From Pelagibius litoralis (GTDB lineage Bacteria; Pseudomonadota; Alphaproteobacteria; Kiloniellales; Kiloniellaceae), in assembly GCF_011683915.1 (NCBI RefSeq), contig NZ_JAAQPH010000018.1, forward strand, positions 51,753-115,752: a stretch of DNA of 64,000 nucleotides, given 5' to 3'. The translations under genes were made by a program, and so were the position numbers. This document shows, in pieces, positions 25,116-32,752 of the stretch; position 1 is the first letter of the stretch; each line of letters starts with the position of its first letter. Below the pieces are notes generated by a model. The model was not told the DNA's origin. It searched no databases and saw only the letters and a list, made by a program, of their open reading frames with translations.

Positions 25116-25605
25116 GGGCCGCCAGGTAATCGCGCTTGAAAGCTTCGATCCAGGGTGGCGCGGCCGACTCGATCACGTCCAGCATAATCTCATAGTCGGC
25201 CAGGGTTCCGTAGTAGGGGTCGGCGACCTCGTCCCCGGCGTCCGGCATGACGTCCAGGTAGAGGGCAAGGCCGCAGGCCGAGCCCTCCGGGCGCTGGCGT
25301 TCCAACTGACGCAGATGGCCGTGGTCCATCGCCAGGATGAGGTCGAAGTCGTCGAAATCCCGGTGCGTGATCTGGCGCGCCCGCAAGGCGGAGAGGTCAT
25401 AGCCGCGCTCGGCGGCGCAGATGACCGCTTCGCTGGAGGGGGGCTGGCCGATGTGGTAGCCGGCCATCCCCGCTGAATCCAGCAGGACCCGGTCGCCCAG
25501 ACCGGCCGAAATCAGGTGGTGGCGCAGCAGTGCCTCGGCCGTCGGCGAACGGCAGATGTTCCCCGTGCAGACGATCAGGACTTTCAGCTTCTCGGGTGTA
25601 TTCAC
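25099..25605 (-). CDS. low-molecular-weight protein tyrosine phosphatase
   Basis: 168 residues. Seen: the P-loop VCTGNICRSPTAEALLRHHL (C-x5-R), ILAMDHGHLRQL, and the general acid in VADPYYG near residue 128. Length is that of active LMW-PTPs. The GTG start reads VNTPEKLKVLIVCTGN. Upstream member of a two-gene operon with the fructosamine kinase gene. Known: in bacteria these enzymes act on tyrosine kinases or, next to fructosamine kinases, are proposed to act on phosphorylated ketosamines. Confidence 0.94.
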   Translation of the reverse strand: MNTPEKLKVLIVCTGNICRSPTAEALLRHHLISAGLGDRVLLDSAGMAGYHIGQPPSSEAVICAAERGYDLSALRARQITHRDFDDFDLILAMDHGHLRQLERQRPEGSACGLALYLDVMPDAGDEVADPYYGTLADYEIMLDVIESAAPPWIEAFKRDYLAAHGTKP

Positions 25606-25712
25606 AATTGAATTACTTGGAAAACGGGTGGTTGCATTTGATCTATCATCGCGGCCTCATGTCCGCAAGAATTCGCAAGGGGCAAAGCAGTCGGCAGGGC
25701 AGCCAAAGGAAG

Positions 25713-26429
25713 ATGAAAGATCGACGAATCGTTATTCTGACCGGTGCGGGCATATCCAAGGAATCGGGCCTGGATACCTTCCGCGATCCGGACGGGATCT
25801 GGGCGCGGCTGCGCATCGAGGATGTTGCGACGCCGGAGGCTTTTGCCCGGGCGCCGGGGCGCGTACACGATTTCTACAACTATCGGCGCAGTGGCCTTCT
25901 GGACCCGGCGGTGGCGCCCAATGCCGCCCATCTGGCGCTGGCCCGCCTGCAGCAGGACTGGCCGGGAGAGGTTCTTCTGGTCACCCAGAACATCGACGAC
26001 CTGCATGAGCGCGCCGGCTCCCCGGCGCTGATCCACATGCATGGCGAGCTGTTGAAGGCGCGCTGCCTGGCCTGCGGTTCGGTCAGTCCCTGGCGCGAGG
26101 CGATGACCGTCGACAGTCTCTGCCCGGCCTGCGGCGCCGACGGCACTCTCAGGGTTCATGTGGTCTGGTTCGGCGAGATGCCCCTGGAGATGGAGCGCAT
26201 CTACGATGCCCTGGCCGCCTGCGACCTCTTCGTTTCCATCGGCACCTCGGGCAATGTCTATCCGGCCGCCGGCTTCGTCGCCGAGGCCAGGGGCAACGGC
26301 CGGGCCCACACGGTGGAACTGAACCTGGAACCCTCCGAGAGCCACAGCCTCTTTGCCGAATGCCGCTACGGCCCGGCGACCCAGCAGGTGCCGGCCTTTG
26401 TCGAGGAAATGCTGCACGATGGCCGGTAA
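25713..26429 (+). CDS. cobB: NAD-dependent protein deacylase, CobB-type sirtuin
   Basis: 238 residues. Seen: GAGISKESGLDTFRDPDG (NAD site, ~10-27), FYNYRR with the Tyr-x2-Arg pair that recognises succinyl/malonyl-lysine, TQNIDDLHERAG, catalytic HMHGELL (~112), zinc cysteines CLACG and CPACG, and HVVWFGEMP, GTSGNVYPAAGF, VELNLEPS. Very close in motif order to E. coli CobB. AAAGGA precedes the ATG. The stop lies inside the next gene (11-base overlap), coupling it to the DNA glycosylase. Confidence 0.95.
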   Translation: MKDRRIVILTGAGISKESGLDTFRDPDGIWARLRIEDVATPEAFARAPGRVHDFYNYRRSGLLDPAVAPNAAHLALARLQQDWPGEVLLVTQNIDDLHERAGSPALIHMHGELLKARCLACGSVSPWREAMTVDSLCPACGADGTLRVHVVWFGEMPLEMERIYDALAACDLFVSIGTSGNVYPAAGFVAEARGNGRAHTVELNLEPSESHSLFAECRYGPATQQVPAFVEEMLHDGR

Positions 26430-27036
26430 AAAGCCGATGGCGTCTGCCTCAGTCCCGGGGCTGGCGGAGATTGTCGCCCAGGCGCGGGCCTGCCGGGTCT
26501 GCGCCGCCCACCTGCCGCTGGGGCCGCGCCCGGTGCTGCGGGCCGAGGCCGGGGCGGGGCTGATGATCATCGGCCAGGCGCCGGGCACCCGGGTGCATGA
26601 AAGCGGCATTCCCTGGAACGACCGCTCCGGCGACCGCCTGCGCGACTGGCTGGCGGTGCCCAACGAGACCTTCTACGACGCGGCCCGGATCGCCATCGTG
26701 CCCATGGGCTTCTGCTATCCCGGTGTCGATGCCAAGGGCGGCGACAAGCCGCCGCGCCCGGAATGCGCGCCACTGTGGCATCCGCCCCTGCTGGCGGCGC
26801 TGCCGAAGATGAAACTGACCCTGCTGGTCGGCCTCTATGCCCAGGGCCATTACCTCGGCAAGCGGCGCCAGAAGAACCTGACCGAGACGGTGCGGGCCTG
26901 GCGCGACTACCTGCCGGAATACCTGCCGCTGCCCCACCCGAGCTGGCGCAACACCGCCTGGCTGAAGAAAAACCCCTGGTTCGAAACCGACCTTTTGCCG
27001 GAACTGCGTAAGCGGGTGAAACGTCTGACAAAGTAG
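26419..27036 (+). CDS. uracil-DNA glycosylase family protein, probably with a 4Fe-4S cluster
   Basis: 205 residues. Seen: CRVC near residues 25-28, motif A IIGQAPGTRVHESGIPWND, GDRLRDWL, a cysteine pair 17 apart (GFCYPG ... PECAPLW), LLVGLYAQGHYLG, and the motif-B equivalent PLPHPSWRN. The four cysteines at C-x2-C and C-x16-C match the [4Fe-4S] ligands of family 4/5 UDGs. Known: such enzymes remove uracil or deaminated bases. Motif A has GQAPGTRVH rather than GEAPG, so the exact subfamily is uncertain. Overlaps the sirtuin gene. Confidence 0.85.
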   Translation: MAGKKPMASASVPGLAEIVAQARACRVCAAHLPLGPRPVLRAEAGAGLMIIGQAPGTRVHESGIPWNDRSGDRLRDWLAVPNETFYDAARIAIVPMGFCYPGVDAKGGDKPPRPECAPLWHPPLLAALPKMKLTLLVGLYAQGHYLGKRRQKNLTETVRAWRDYLPEYLPLPHPSWRNTAWLKKNPWFETDLLPELRKRVKRLTK

Positions 27037-27137
27037 GAAGCGGCTGCGCCCTTCGAGACGAGCGGTTGTTGCGGATCAACCAAGGGCGGCTTCATGAGAT
27101 GGCAGATGAAAGATCCGAACTGATCGTGAAAGCAAAG

Positions 27138-27725
27138 CTACCCGAATCGCTGTTCAAGGTAAGTCGCAAGTCTTTCTGCTGGGGTTCCGACATCGTTTAG
27201 CAGTGTCGTCTTCCACGCATTGATTTCAAAGCTCACAACGTCCATTTCCCAGATACAGCCCACGACCTCCTTCACGCCGTTACCGAATTCCGTTGGCGCT
27301 TCCCACTTTGCGCGCATCTGCCCAATGTTTGCGAGCACACTACCCCACTGCCAGTAGAATACCGGAGATACGACGGCGACCTCTGCAAAGTGGATGATTT
27401 GAAATCCAATCCCATGATTTCCAATCCCATCTGCCAGACTGCCTGCATCGGGCAGTCTTTTGATGGCTTCAGTTCCGGCTGCGGATGCGGTGCGGTCGTC
27501 AAAACGTCTTCCGTCGGCGAGGATCGCATAGCGCTTCAACTGCCATCCGTGATCTCTCACGACTGGCAAGGACAAAACACTGCGGGCGCAATATTTTTGG
27601 AGGTGATCCACGAGAACGTCCTTGTTGCACAAAGTGAACGTTATAGAAAAACCAAGCGGACACCACCCATCAAAACCGTCTCTTTGACGGCCTGGCATCG
27701 GAAAATGCAAACGCTGGAAAGCCAC
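27138..27725 (-). CDS. unrecognised protein, AT-richer than its neighbours
   Basis: 195 residues from a GTG start; an ATG nine codons in (MPGRQRDGF) is an alternative. Seen: no signal peptide or membrane helix. The body has DHGWQLKRYAILADGRRFDD (~58-77), GIGFQIIHFAEVAV, and a C-terminal CIWEMDVVSFEINAWKTTLL. The W/aromatic content and ordered amphipathic segments argue for a real protein. No catalytic motif is recognised. Base composition differs from flanking genes and a fragment of repeat D lies next to it, so recent acquisition is possible. Confidence 0.6.
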   Translation of the reverse strand: MAFQRLHFPMPGRQRDGFDGWCPLGFSITFTLCNKDVLVDHLQKYCARSVLSLPVVRDHGWQLKRYAILADGRRFDDRTASAAGTEAIKRLPDAGSLADGIGNHGIGFQIIHFAEVAVVSPVFYWQWGSVLANIGQMRAKWEAPTEFGNGVKEVVGCIWEMDVVSFEINAWKTTLLNDVGTPAERLATYLEQRFG

Positions 27726-27762
27726 TGGAAAAAGGCCACAAGGGCGCAGGTGATTTAATGCG

Positions 27763-28425
27763 TCAGTCTTTCGGCGTGACCAGATAGGCGCAGCGCCGGG
27801 CGCCGGCCAGGATGTGGTCGATGCGCTTCACCGTGACCGCGCCGCCCAACGACTGCTGAAAGACCTCCAACTCGCTGCGGCAGAGACTGGTGCAGGCGGC
27901 GGCGGCCGAGCAGACGGGGCAGTGGTTCTCGATCAGCAGATAGCCGCCGGTGGTCTTCTCGACCTCGGCCATGTAACCCTCGTCGCTGCGGATCGCGGCC
28001 AGCGCGCGCAGTTTCGCCGGCAGGCTCCGCCGCTTGCCGATGCGGGCCTTGTAGGCCTCGACCTGTTCGCGGGCGCGCACCGCCAGCAGCTTTTCCAGTC
28101 CCTTTTCGCCGAAGGCCTGCTTCATGGAATCGATCAGCCCGACGGTGAGGTCGGCATGGCCGTCGGGAAAAAAACGGTCGGCTGCCTGGGTCAAGGCCCA
28201 GAGCTTGGCCGGGCGGCCCCTGGCCGTACCGGGCGGCCGGGCTTCGGCCTCATGGGTGACCAGGCCCTCGGCCTCCAGGTCGTAGAGGTGCTGGCGCACC
28301 GCCATGGCCGAGATGCCGAGACGCTCCGCCAAGCGGCCGGCATCCTGAGGGCCGTCCTGCTTCAGGTGGTCGATGATGGCGCGGCGGCTGCGCTTCTCGC
28401 CCGGCTTGGGTACTTTCTTCAACAT
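27763..28425 (-). CDS. SufR-like winged-helix regulator with C-terminal cysteine cluster
   Basis: 220 residues. Seen: a DeoR/MarR-like HTH (SRRAIIDHLKQDGPQDAGRL and LGISAMAVRQHLYDLEAEGL, ~13-58) with wing TARGRPAKLWALT, a helical middle, and a C-terminal CPVCSAAAACTSLC (C-x2-C-x5-C-x3-C) with a further Cys in ARRCAYL. Known: COG2345 proteins, including SufR, bind an Fe-S cluster through C-terminal cysteines and repress Fe-S genes. Divergent from the Rieske gene with a paired palindrome between them, so autoregulation plus control of the Rieske gene is the likely job. Confidence 0.85.
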   Translation of the reverse strand: MLKKVPKPGEKRSRRAIIDHLKQDGPQDAGRLAERLGISAMAVRQHLYDLEAEGLVTHEAEARPPGTARGRPAKLWALTQAADRFFPDGHADLTVGLIDSMKQAFGEKGLEKLLAVRAREQVEAYKARIGKRRSLPAKLRALAAIRSDEGYMAEVEKTTGGYLLIENHCPVCSAAAACTSLCRSELEVFQQSLGGAVTVKRIDHILAGARRCAYLVTPKD

Positions 28426-28443
28426 TCCTATTAATTAAAGATT

Positions 28444-28492
28444 TTTCTTGAGAAATGCAAGCGGCGGGCTTACCGTATTTCTCAAGGAAAAA
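28444..28492. promoter_or_regulatory. paired operator between SufR-like regulator and Rieske gene
   Basis: TTTCTTGAGAAA (28444-28455) and TTTCTCAAGGAA (28478-28489) are each near-palindromic, and together form a larger inverted repeat (TTTTTCTTGAGAAAT ... ATTTCTCAAGGAAAAA). Centres are about 34 bp apart, close to three helical turns, so two dimers would lie on one face of the DNA. The left site abuts the regulator start region and the right one lies just upstream of the Rieske gene. Confidence 0.75.
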
Positions 28493-28521
28493 CTTTCGAA
28501 TATAAGATCGGGAGAATGCCC

Positions 28522-30138
28522 ATGACCGCGCTCGCCGCCGTCCCGTCCTCCGGTACCAGGCTTCACATCGGCCCGCTCCAGCCTCTGCTCGAAAAGGGCC
28601 GCCAGATCGTCAAGGCCGAGGGCAAGCAGATCGCCGTCTTCGCCAGTGACAAGGGCGTCTTCGCCTGCAACAACCGCTGCCCGCACGAAGGCTACCCCCT
28701 GATGGAGGGCAAGCTGAGCCAGGGGGCGGATGGTGGGGGCTGCATCCTGACCTGCAACTGGCATAACTGGAAATTCGATCTCGAGGGCGGCGAGACCCTG
28801 GTCGGGGGCGACAAGCTGCGCCGCTACCCCGTGGAGATTATCGACGGCGAGGTCTGGCTGGACATTACCGATCCGCCGGCCGAGGAGCGCCGGGCCGCGG
28901 CGCTGGAAAGCCTGCGCCGCTCGTTCCGGCGGCACGAATACGACCGCATGGCGCGGGAGATTTCGCGGCTCCAGGCCGCCGGCGGCGATCCGCTGGACGC
29001 CCTGCGCGGGGCGCTGGACTGGACGGCGGCCCACTTCGAGTTCGGCACCACCCATGCCCATGCCGGGGCGCCGGACTGGCTGGCCCTGCGCGATGAACTG
29101 GCCGAGAGCGACCCGGAGAAGCTCGTTCCGCTGCTGGAGGTCGTCGGCCATCTGGCCTGGGATTGCCTGCGCGAACCGGCCTACCCCTTTTCCGAGGGAA
29201 GCCGCCCCTACGATGCCGCGGCACTGGTGGCCGCCATCGAGGCGGAAGACGAAGCCGCGGCCATCGCCCTGCTGCGCGGCGCCCTGGCGGACGGGTTGGG
29301 CTATCGCGAGTTGGAGGAACCCCTGGCCGAGGCGGCCCTGGCGCACTACCAGGACTTCGGCCATTCCCTGATCTATGTCTACAAGACCGGCCAGTTGATC
29401 GAACGCCTGGGCCCCGCCTCCGCCGAGCCCTTGCTTCTCAGTCTCGTTCGCTCCCTGGTCTACGCCTCGCGCGAGGACCTGATCCCGGAATTCCGGGCCT
29501 ACGGCGGCGCCCTGGTGCGCTGGGACGGCAAGGGCGCTGCGCCGGTGGCGGCAGAGGACCTGCGGCGCCTTTCGGTGCCCAAGGTGCTGGAGCGGGTGCT
29601 GGCGTCATCGGCGGACCGCAAGGCCCTCTTCGATGCACTGCTGGGGGCAGCGGCGGCCGACTTCCTGCAGTTCGACCTGACGGTCCAGGCGGCCACCGAC
29701 GGGTCGGTTTCCCACAACGTCAACTGGCTCGACTTCACCCATGCCGTGACCTTCAGCAATGCGGTGCGGGTGCTCTGCAGCCGTCATCCCCGGCTCTGGC
29801 CCCAGGGCCTGCTGCAGATCGCCTGCTTCATCGGCCGCAACGCGGGTTACGTCGACTGCGCCTTGGACGCCAGCCCCTGGCAGGTGGACGACAGCGCGGC
29901 CTTTTTCGACCGTTCGATGCGGGGCCTCTTCGATCACGCCCAGCCCGAATACATCGTCTCGGTGCATCTGGTGAAGCTGCTGACGGCGGCCCGCGAGGAG
30001 ATTGCCGCCGATCCCGCGGCGCCCTGGGTGCCGCCGCTGCTGGCCGCGGTGAACCGCTTCCTGCACGAACCGCTGAAGCGCAAGCACACCAGGCGCACGG
30101 CGCAGCAGGCGCTCAGCTTCGTGGCGGCGGAGGGTTAG
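28522..30138 (+). CDS. Rieske [2Fe-2S] protein with large uncharacterised helical domain
   Basis: 538 residues. Seen: N-terminal Rieske domain (~1-110) with ligands in CPHEGYPLMEG (C-x-H) and CNWHNWKFDL (C-x2-H). Then ~430 residues of mainly helical sequence rich in conserved-looking histidines: WTAAHFEFGTTHAHAG (~165), HYQDFGHSLIYVYKTGQL (~275), and NVNWLDFTHAVTFSNAVR (~402). It is not a ring-hydroxylating oxygenase alpha subunit (no mononuclear-iron helix-grip motif). The helical part may be a questin-oxidase-like oxidase (weak impression). GGGAGA fits the second ATG. Divergent from the SufR-like regulator. Confidence 0.85.
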   Translation: MTALAAVPSSGTRLHIGPLQPLLEKGRQIVKAEGKQIAVFASDKGVFACNNRCPHEGYPLMEGKLSQGADGGGCILTCNWHNWKFDLEGGETLVGGDKLRRYPVEIIDGEVWLDITDPPAEERRAAALESLRRSFRRHEYDRMAREISRLQAAGGDPLDALRGALDWTAAHFEFGTTHAHAGAPDWLALRDELAESDPEKLVPLLEVVGHLAWDCLREPAYPFSEGSRPYDAAALVAAIEAEDEAAAIALLRGALADGLGYRELEEPLAEAALAHYQDFGHSLIYVYKTGQLIERLGPASAEPLLLSLVRSLVYASREDLIPEFRAYGGALVRWDGKGAAPVAAEDLRRLSVPKVLERVLASSADRKALFDALLGAAAADFLQFDLTVQAATDGSVSHNVNWLDFTHAVTFSNAVRVLCSRHPRLWPQGLLQIACFIGRNAGYVDCALDASPWQVDDSAAFFDRSMRGLFDHAQPEYIVSVHLVKLLTAAREEIAADPAAPWVPPLLAAVNRFLHEPLKRKHTRRTAQQALSFVAAEG

Positions 30139-30156
30139 GCGCCGATACCAAAAAGG

Positions 30157-30272
30157 CCCCCTCACCCCTCACCCCGGCCCTCTCCCACAAGGGGAGAGGG
30201 AAATACATCCACGTTCTTTTTTGTTCTCCCTCTCCCCTCCGTGGGAGAGGGCCGGGGTGAGGGGTGAGGGGT
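30157..30272. repeat. dispersed repeat family E, copy 1
   Basis: Long palindrome: left arm CCCCTCACCCCGGCCCTCTC and right arm GAGAGGGCCGGGGTGAGGGG, inner blocks GGGGAGAGGG / CCCTCTCCCC, centre with ATACATCCACG and a T-rich run. Same design as the copy at 31.2 kb. This CTCACCC/GGGTGAG type is common in proteobacterial intergenic regions. Confidence 0.88.
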
Positions 30273-30320
30273 GATCAGCGTCCCGCGCAGCGGGTGAGCG
30301 GGAGATAGGCGCCAAACGAA

Positions 30321-30347
30321 AAACGGCCCGTCTTGCGGCGGGCCGTT
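30321..30347. terminator. intrinsic terminator between convergent genes
   Basis: AAACGGCCCG-TC-TTGCGG-CGGGCCGTTT forms a 10-bp stem beginning with an A-tract and ending with a T-tract, so it can act on either strand. It lies between the Rieske gene (plus) and the metallopeptidase gene (minus). Confidence 0.7.
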
Positions 30348-30372
30348 TGCGTTTGAGAGAGGCGTGCGGACC

Positions 30373-30786
30373 TCAGGGGTAGCTTTCGATCTGCTCCATG
30401 TCGTCATCGGAGAAGCCGAAGTGATGGCCGATTTCGTGGACCAGCACGTGCTTCACCACTTCCGCCAGGTCCTCGCCGCTGTCGCACCAGTAGTCGAGGA
30501 TCGGCCGGCGATAGAGAAAGATCATGTCCATGTCGTCGGGCACATCCAGGCTGGATTTCGCCAGCAGGCTGGTGCCGCGGTAGAGACCCAGAAGGTCGAA
30601 GGGAGACTCGCAGTCCATCTCCTCCAGGGTATCGTCGTCCGGGAAATCCAGGACATGGATGACCACGTTGCCCAGCGCATCGCGCAGGTCAGCGGGGATC
30701 GTGGCATAGGCCTCGCGGGCCAGTGCCTCCAGGTGCTTGGTCTCGGGCGGGGTGCTGTGACGCCCCACGTCGTGCATGCGTGCCAT
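30373..30786 (-). CDS. minimal zincin-type metallopeptidase family protein
   Basis: 137 residues. Seen: LVHEIGHHFGFSDDDMEQIE at the C-terminus with the zinc-binding H-E-x2-H-H and a downstream acidic residue, and the family's LLGLYRGTSL and DMIFLYRRPILD strands. This matches the small 'possible zinc metallopeptidase' family (COG3824, PF06262). Known: substrate and role not established. Cytoplasmic by lack of a signal peptide. Short gene pair divergent from the pterin dehydratase gene. Confidence 0.9.
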   Translation of the reverse strand: MARMHDVGRHSTPPETKHLEALAREAYATIPADLRDALGNVVIHVLDFPDDDTLEEMDCESPFDLLGLYRGTSLLAKSSLDVPDDMDMIFLYRRPILDYWCDSGEDLAEVVKHVLVHEIGHHFGFSDDDMEQIESYP

Positions 30787-30899
30787 AACGGTTCCTATCG
30801 CCTCTTCTTGACCTCACCCTAGCCTGCCTTGACCGGGAGTCCAAGCAGAGTCACTTTCGGTTAACCTTAACCCAAGCAATTAGTTTTTGGAGGAACGCG

Positions 30900-31190
30900 A
30901 TGGTGGAGAAGCTGGGCCCAAAGGAACGCGCCGATCTGCCCGCCGTGCTGCCCGGATGGGCCCCTGTGGAGGGCCGCGATGCCCTGAAAAAGACATTCCA
31001 GTTCAAGTCCTTTAACCAGGCCTGGGGCTTCATGAACCGGGTCGCCCTGGCGGCAGAGAAGCTTAACCATCACCCCGAGTGGTTCAATGTATACAATCGT
31101 GTTGAGATCACCCTGACGACCCACGATTGCGACGGTCTCTCAGAGCTCGACGTGAAGCTCGCCAAGCGCATCGAGAGCTACGCGGCTTGA
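30900..31190 (+). CDS. phhB: 4a-hydroxytetrahydrobiopterin dehydratase (PCD/DCoH)
   Basis: 96 residues, the usual length. Seen: [20 protein letters not shown] and the active-site stretch [20 protein letters not shown] followed by HD, containing the conserved His-His-Pro and Thr-His pairs. Known: regenerates the pterin cofactor after aromatic amino acid hydroxylation. No phenylalanine hydroxylase is in the window, so the partner may lie elsewhere, or the protein may serve molybdopterin/pterin housekeeping. Strong ribosome-binding site GGAGG nine bases upstream. Confidence 0.95.
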   Translation: MVEKLGPKERADLPAVLPGWAPVEGRDALKKTFQFKSFNQAWGFMNRVALAAEKLNHHPEWFNVYNRVEITLTTHDCDGLSELDVKLAKRIESYAA

Positions 31191-31212
31191 TGTGAGGCAG
31201 GAACAAAACAGA

Positions 31213-31332
31213 GCCCCCTCACCCTCCCGCTAACGCGCGCCCCTCCCTCTCCCACGCAGGGGAGAGGGGCTCTATAGAGGTCCTTTTGTTTCTCCCCTCT
31301 CCCCTCGTGGGAGAGGGTCGGGGTGAGGGGGC
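31213..31332. repeat. dispersed repeat family E, copy 2
   Basis: Left arm AGCCCCCTCACCCTCCC with CCCTCCCTCTCCCACGC, inner GGGGAGAGGGGC / CTCCCCTCTCCCC, right arm GTGGGAGAGGGTCGGGGTGA then GGGGGCT. Parallel to copy 1 about 1 kb away; fills the gap between convergent phhB and SDR genes. Confidence 0.85.
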
Positions 31333-31344
31333 TTTTGGTTTTCT

Positions 31345-32103
31345 CTACTGCATGCGCATGGCGCCGTCGAGGCGGATGGTGTCGGCGTTCAGCATGGTGT
31401 TCTCGCAGATGTGCATGACCAGCCTGCCGAACTCCGACGGGTGGCCGAAGCGGTGCGGGAAGGGCACCTGTCCGGCCAGGTTGTCCTGCACTTCCTGGGG
31501 CATGTTCAGCAGCAGCGGGGTGCCGATCAGGCCCGGTGCGATGGTCAGCACGCGCACGCCCATCTTGGCGAATTCGCGCGCCGCCGGCAGCATCATGCCG
31601 TTGATCCCGGCCTTGGAGGCGGCATAGGCGACCTGGCCGAGCTGGCCTTCGACCGCGGCGATGGAGGCGGTGGAGATCACCACGCCGCGCTCGTTGTCGC
31701 TGTTCAGCGGTTCGGCGGCCAGCATGTCGGCGGCGGCCAGGCGCAGCAGATTGAAACTGCCGATCAGGTTCACCTTGATGACGTTCTCGAAGAAGTCGAG
31801 GGGCATCGGCCCGTCGCGCCCGACGATGCGCTTGGCCGGCGCGATGCCGGCACAGTTCACCAGCACCCGGCAGGGGCCATGGGCCTCACGCGCGGCGGCG
31901 ACCGCGGCCTCGCCGGCTTCGGCGCTGGAAACGTCGCAGGCCAGGCCCAGGCCGCCGATTTCCTTGGCGACGGTTTCCGCCGCCTCGCCGTTCAGGTCCA
32001 GCGCCGTCACCTTGGCCCCGGCGGCGGCCAGGTGCCGTGCCGTCTCCGCGCCCAGGCCGGAGCCTCCGCCGGTCACGATTGCTGCAAGCCCTTTTACGTC
32101 CAT
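31345..32103 (-). CDS. SDR, 3-hydroxyacyl-CoA dehydrogenase type II-like
   Basis: 252 residues. Seen: IVTGGGSGLGAETARHLA, D in VTALDLNGEAAET indicating NAD, NCAGIAPAKRI (~79), catalytic Ser in ISTASIAA and Tyr/Lys in YAASKAGINGM. The insertion GRDGPMPLDFFENVIKVNLI and ending MPQEVQDNLAGQVPFPHRFG plus LDGAMRMQ are the pattern of human HSD17B10 (type II 3-hydroxyacyl-CoA dehydrogenase) and its bacterial relatives. Role: probably beta-oxidation of branched or short acyl-CoA. Start at ATG after ATCAGGAG. Confidence 0.92.
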   Translation of the reverse strand: MDVKGLAAIVTGGGSGLGAETARHLAAAGAKVTALDLNGEAAETVAKEIGGLGLACDVSSAEAGEAAVAAAREAHGPCRVLVNCAGIAPAKRIVGRDGPMPLDFFENVIKVNLIGSFNLLRLAAADMLAAEPLNSDNERGVVISTASIAAVEGQLGQVAYAASKAGINGMMLPAAREFAKMGVRVLTIAPGLIGTPLLLNMPQEVQDNLAGQVPFPHRFGHPSEFGRLVMHICENTMLNADTIRLDGAMRMQ

Positions 32104-32208
32104 CTCCTGATCCCCTCTCACTGCTAAAAGGCCACGCTTCGCGGCACGATCTCGAAAAAGCGCGGGCTCTATAGCAGAGCGGCCCGACAAAGACGAGCCC
32201 CGCCGGGC

Positions 32209-32547
32209 TCAGGGCCGGCTGGAGATCTGGATCGGGTTGCCGTCCGGGTCCTTGGCGTCGCAGATGGCGAAGTCCTCGGCCTGCTTCACCGGGCCAAAGC
32301 GCGCACCACGCCGGTTCAGGGTTTCGCGCGCGGCGGCCACGTCGTCGGTATGGAACACCAGTTTGGGTGGCCGACGGCCCAGCATGGCCGAGCCGTTGTG
32401 GAGCGCGATCTGCACCGCCCCGGCGTCGAACATTTTCCACCGGGGGCCGTCGTTGAGGACCGGCAGGCCCAGCACCTCGCCATAGAACCTTGCCAGGTCC
32501 GTCATATTGCCGGTGAAGATGGTCACCCGCCGCAGTGCCAGTTGCAT
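32209..32547 (-). CDS. VOC-family (glyoxalase/bleomycin-resistance fold) protein
   Basis: 112 residues. Seen: RRVTIFTGNMTDLARFYGEV, LGLPVLNDG, FDAGAVQIALHNG, and the second module with KLVFHTDDVAAARETLNRRG and AKDPDGNPIQISSRP. The two beta-alpha-beta-beta-beta modules fit the vicinal-oxygen-chelate fold, with a terminal DPDGNPIQI strand typical of metal-binding members. Substrate unknown. Same strand and 105 bases upstream of the SDR, so possibly co-transcribed. Start preceded by AGGAAAAATC. Confidence 0.88.
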   Translation of the reverse strand: MQLALRRVTIFTGNMTDLARFYGEVLGLPVLNDGPRWKMFDAGAVQIALHNGSAMLGRRPPKLVFHTDDVAAARETLNRRGARFGPVKQAEDFAICDAKDPDGNPIQISSRP

Positions 32548-32709
32548 GATTTTTCCTACCTTCCGGGTCCGCTTCGCGCCTTGGCGAATGTTGTTCTTCG
32601 CGACAGTGAAGCGGATCGATAAAAAAATGAAGCCCCGGGGTTGTCCGGGCCCCTGTGCCCCGGTCCTTGTATGAGGGCGGCGATTGTGTGATGAAGAAGG
32701 TGTGCGAAA

Positions 32710-32738
32710 AAGCGGCCCGCAGGGGCGTTGGGCCGCTT
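32710..32738 (+). promoter_or_regulatory. hairpin immediately ahead of the GT25 ribosome-binding site
   Basis: Perfect 9-bp stem AAGCGGCCC / GGGCCGCTT around an 11-base loop, ending one or two bases before the AAGGGGAAAG Shine-Dalgarno of the downstream gene. Could influence translation initiation or be a terminator of an upstream transcript; no T-tract follows. Confidence 0.45.
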
Positions 32739-32752
32739 CAAGGGGAAAGTCC

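Noticed and set aside
28522..30138. Call of ring-hydroxylating dioxygenase alpha subunit
   Set aside because: The Rieske domain is present but the mononuclear iron motif (D-x2-H-x4-H type) and typical catalytic-domain order were not found.
30157..31332. Possible CRISPR array from paired repeat blocks
   Set aside because: The blocks are two copies of one long palindrome about 1 kb apart with genes between them; no regularly spaced short repeats or cas genes.
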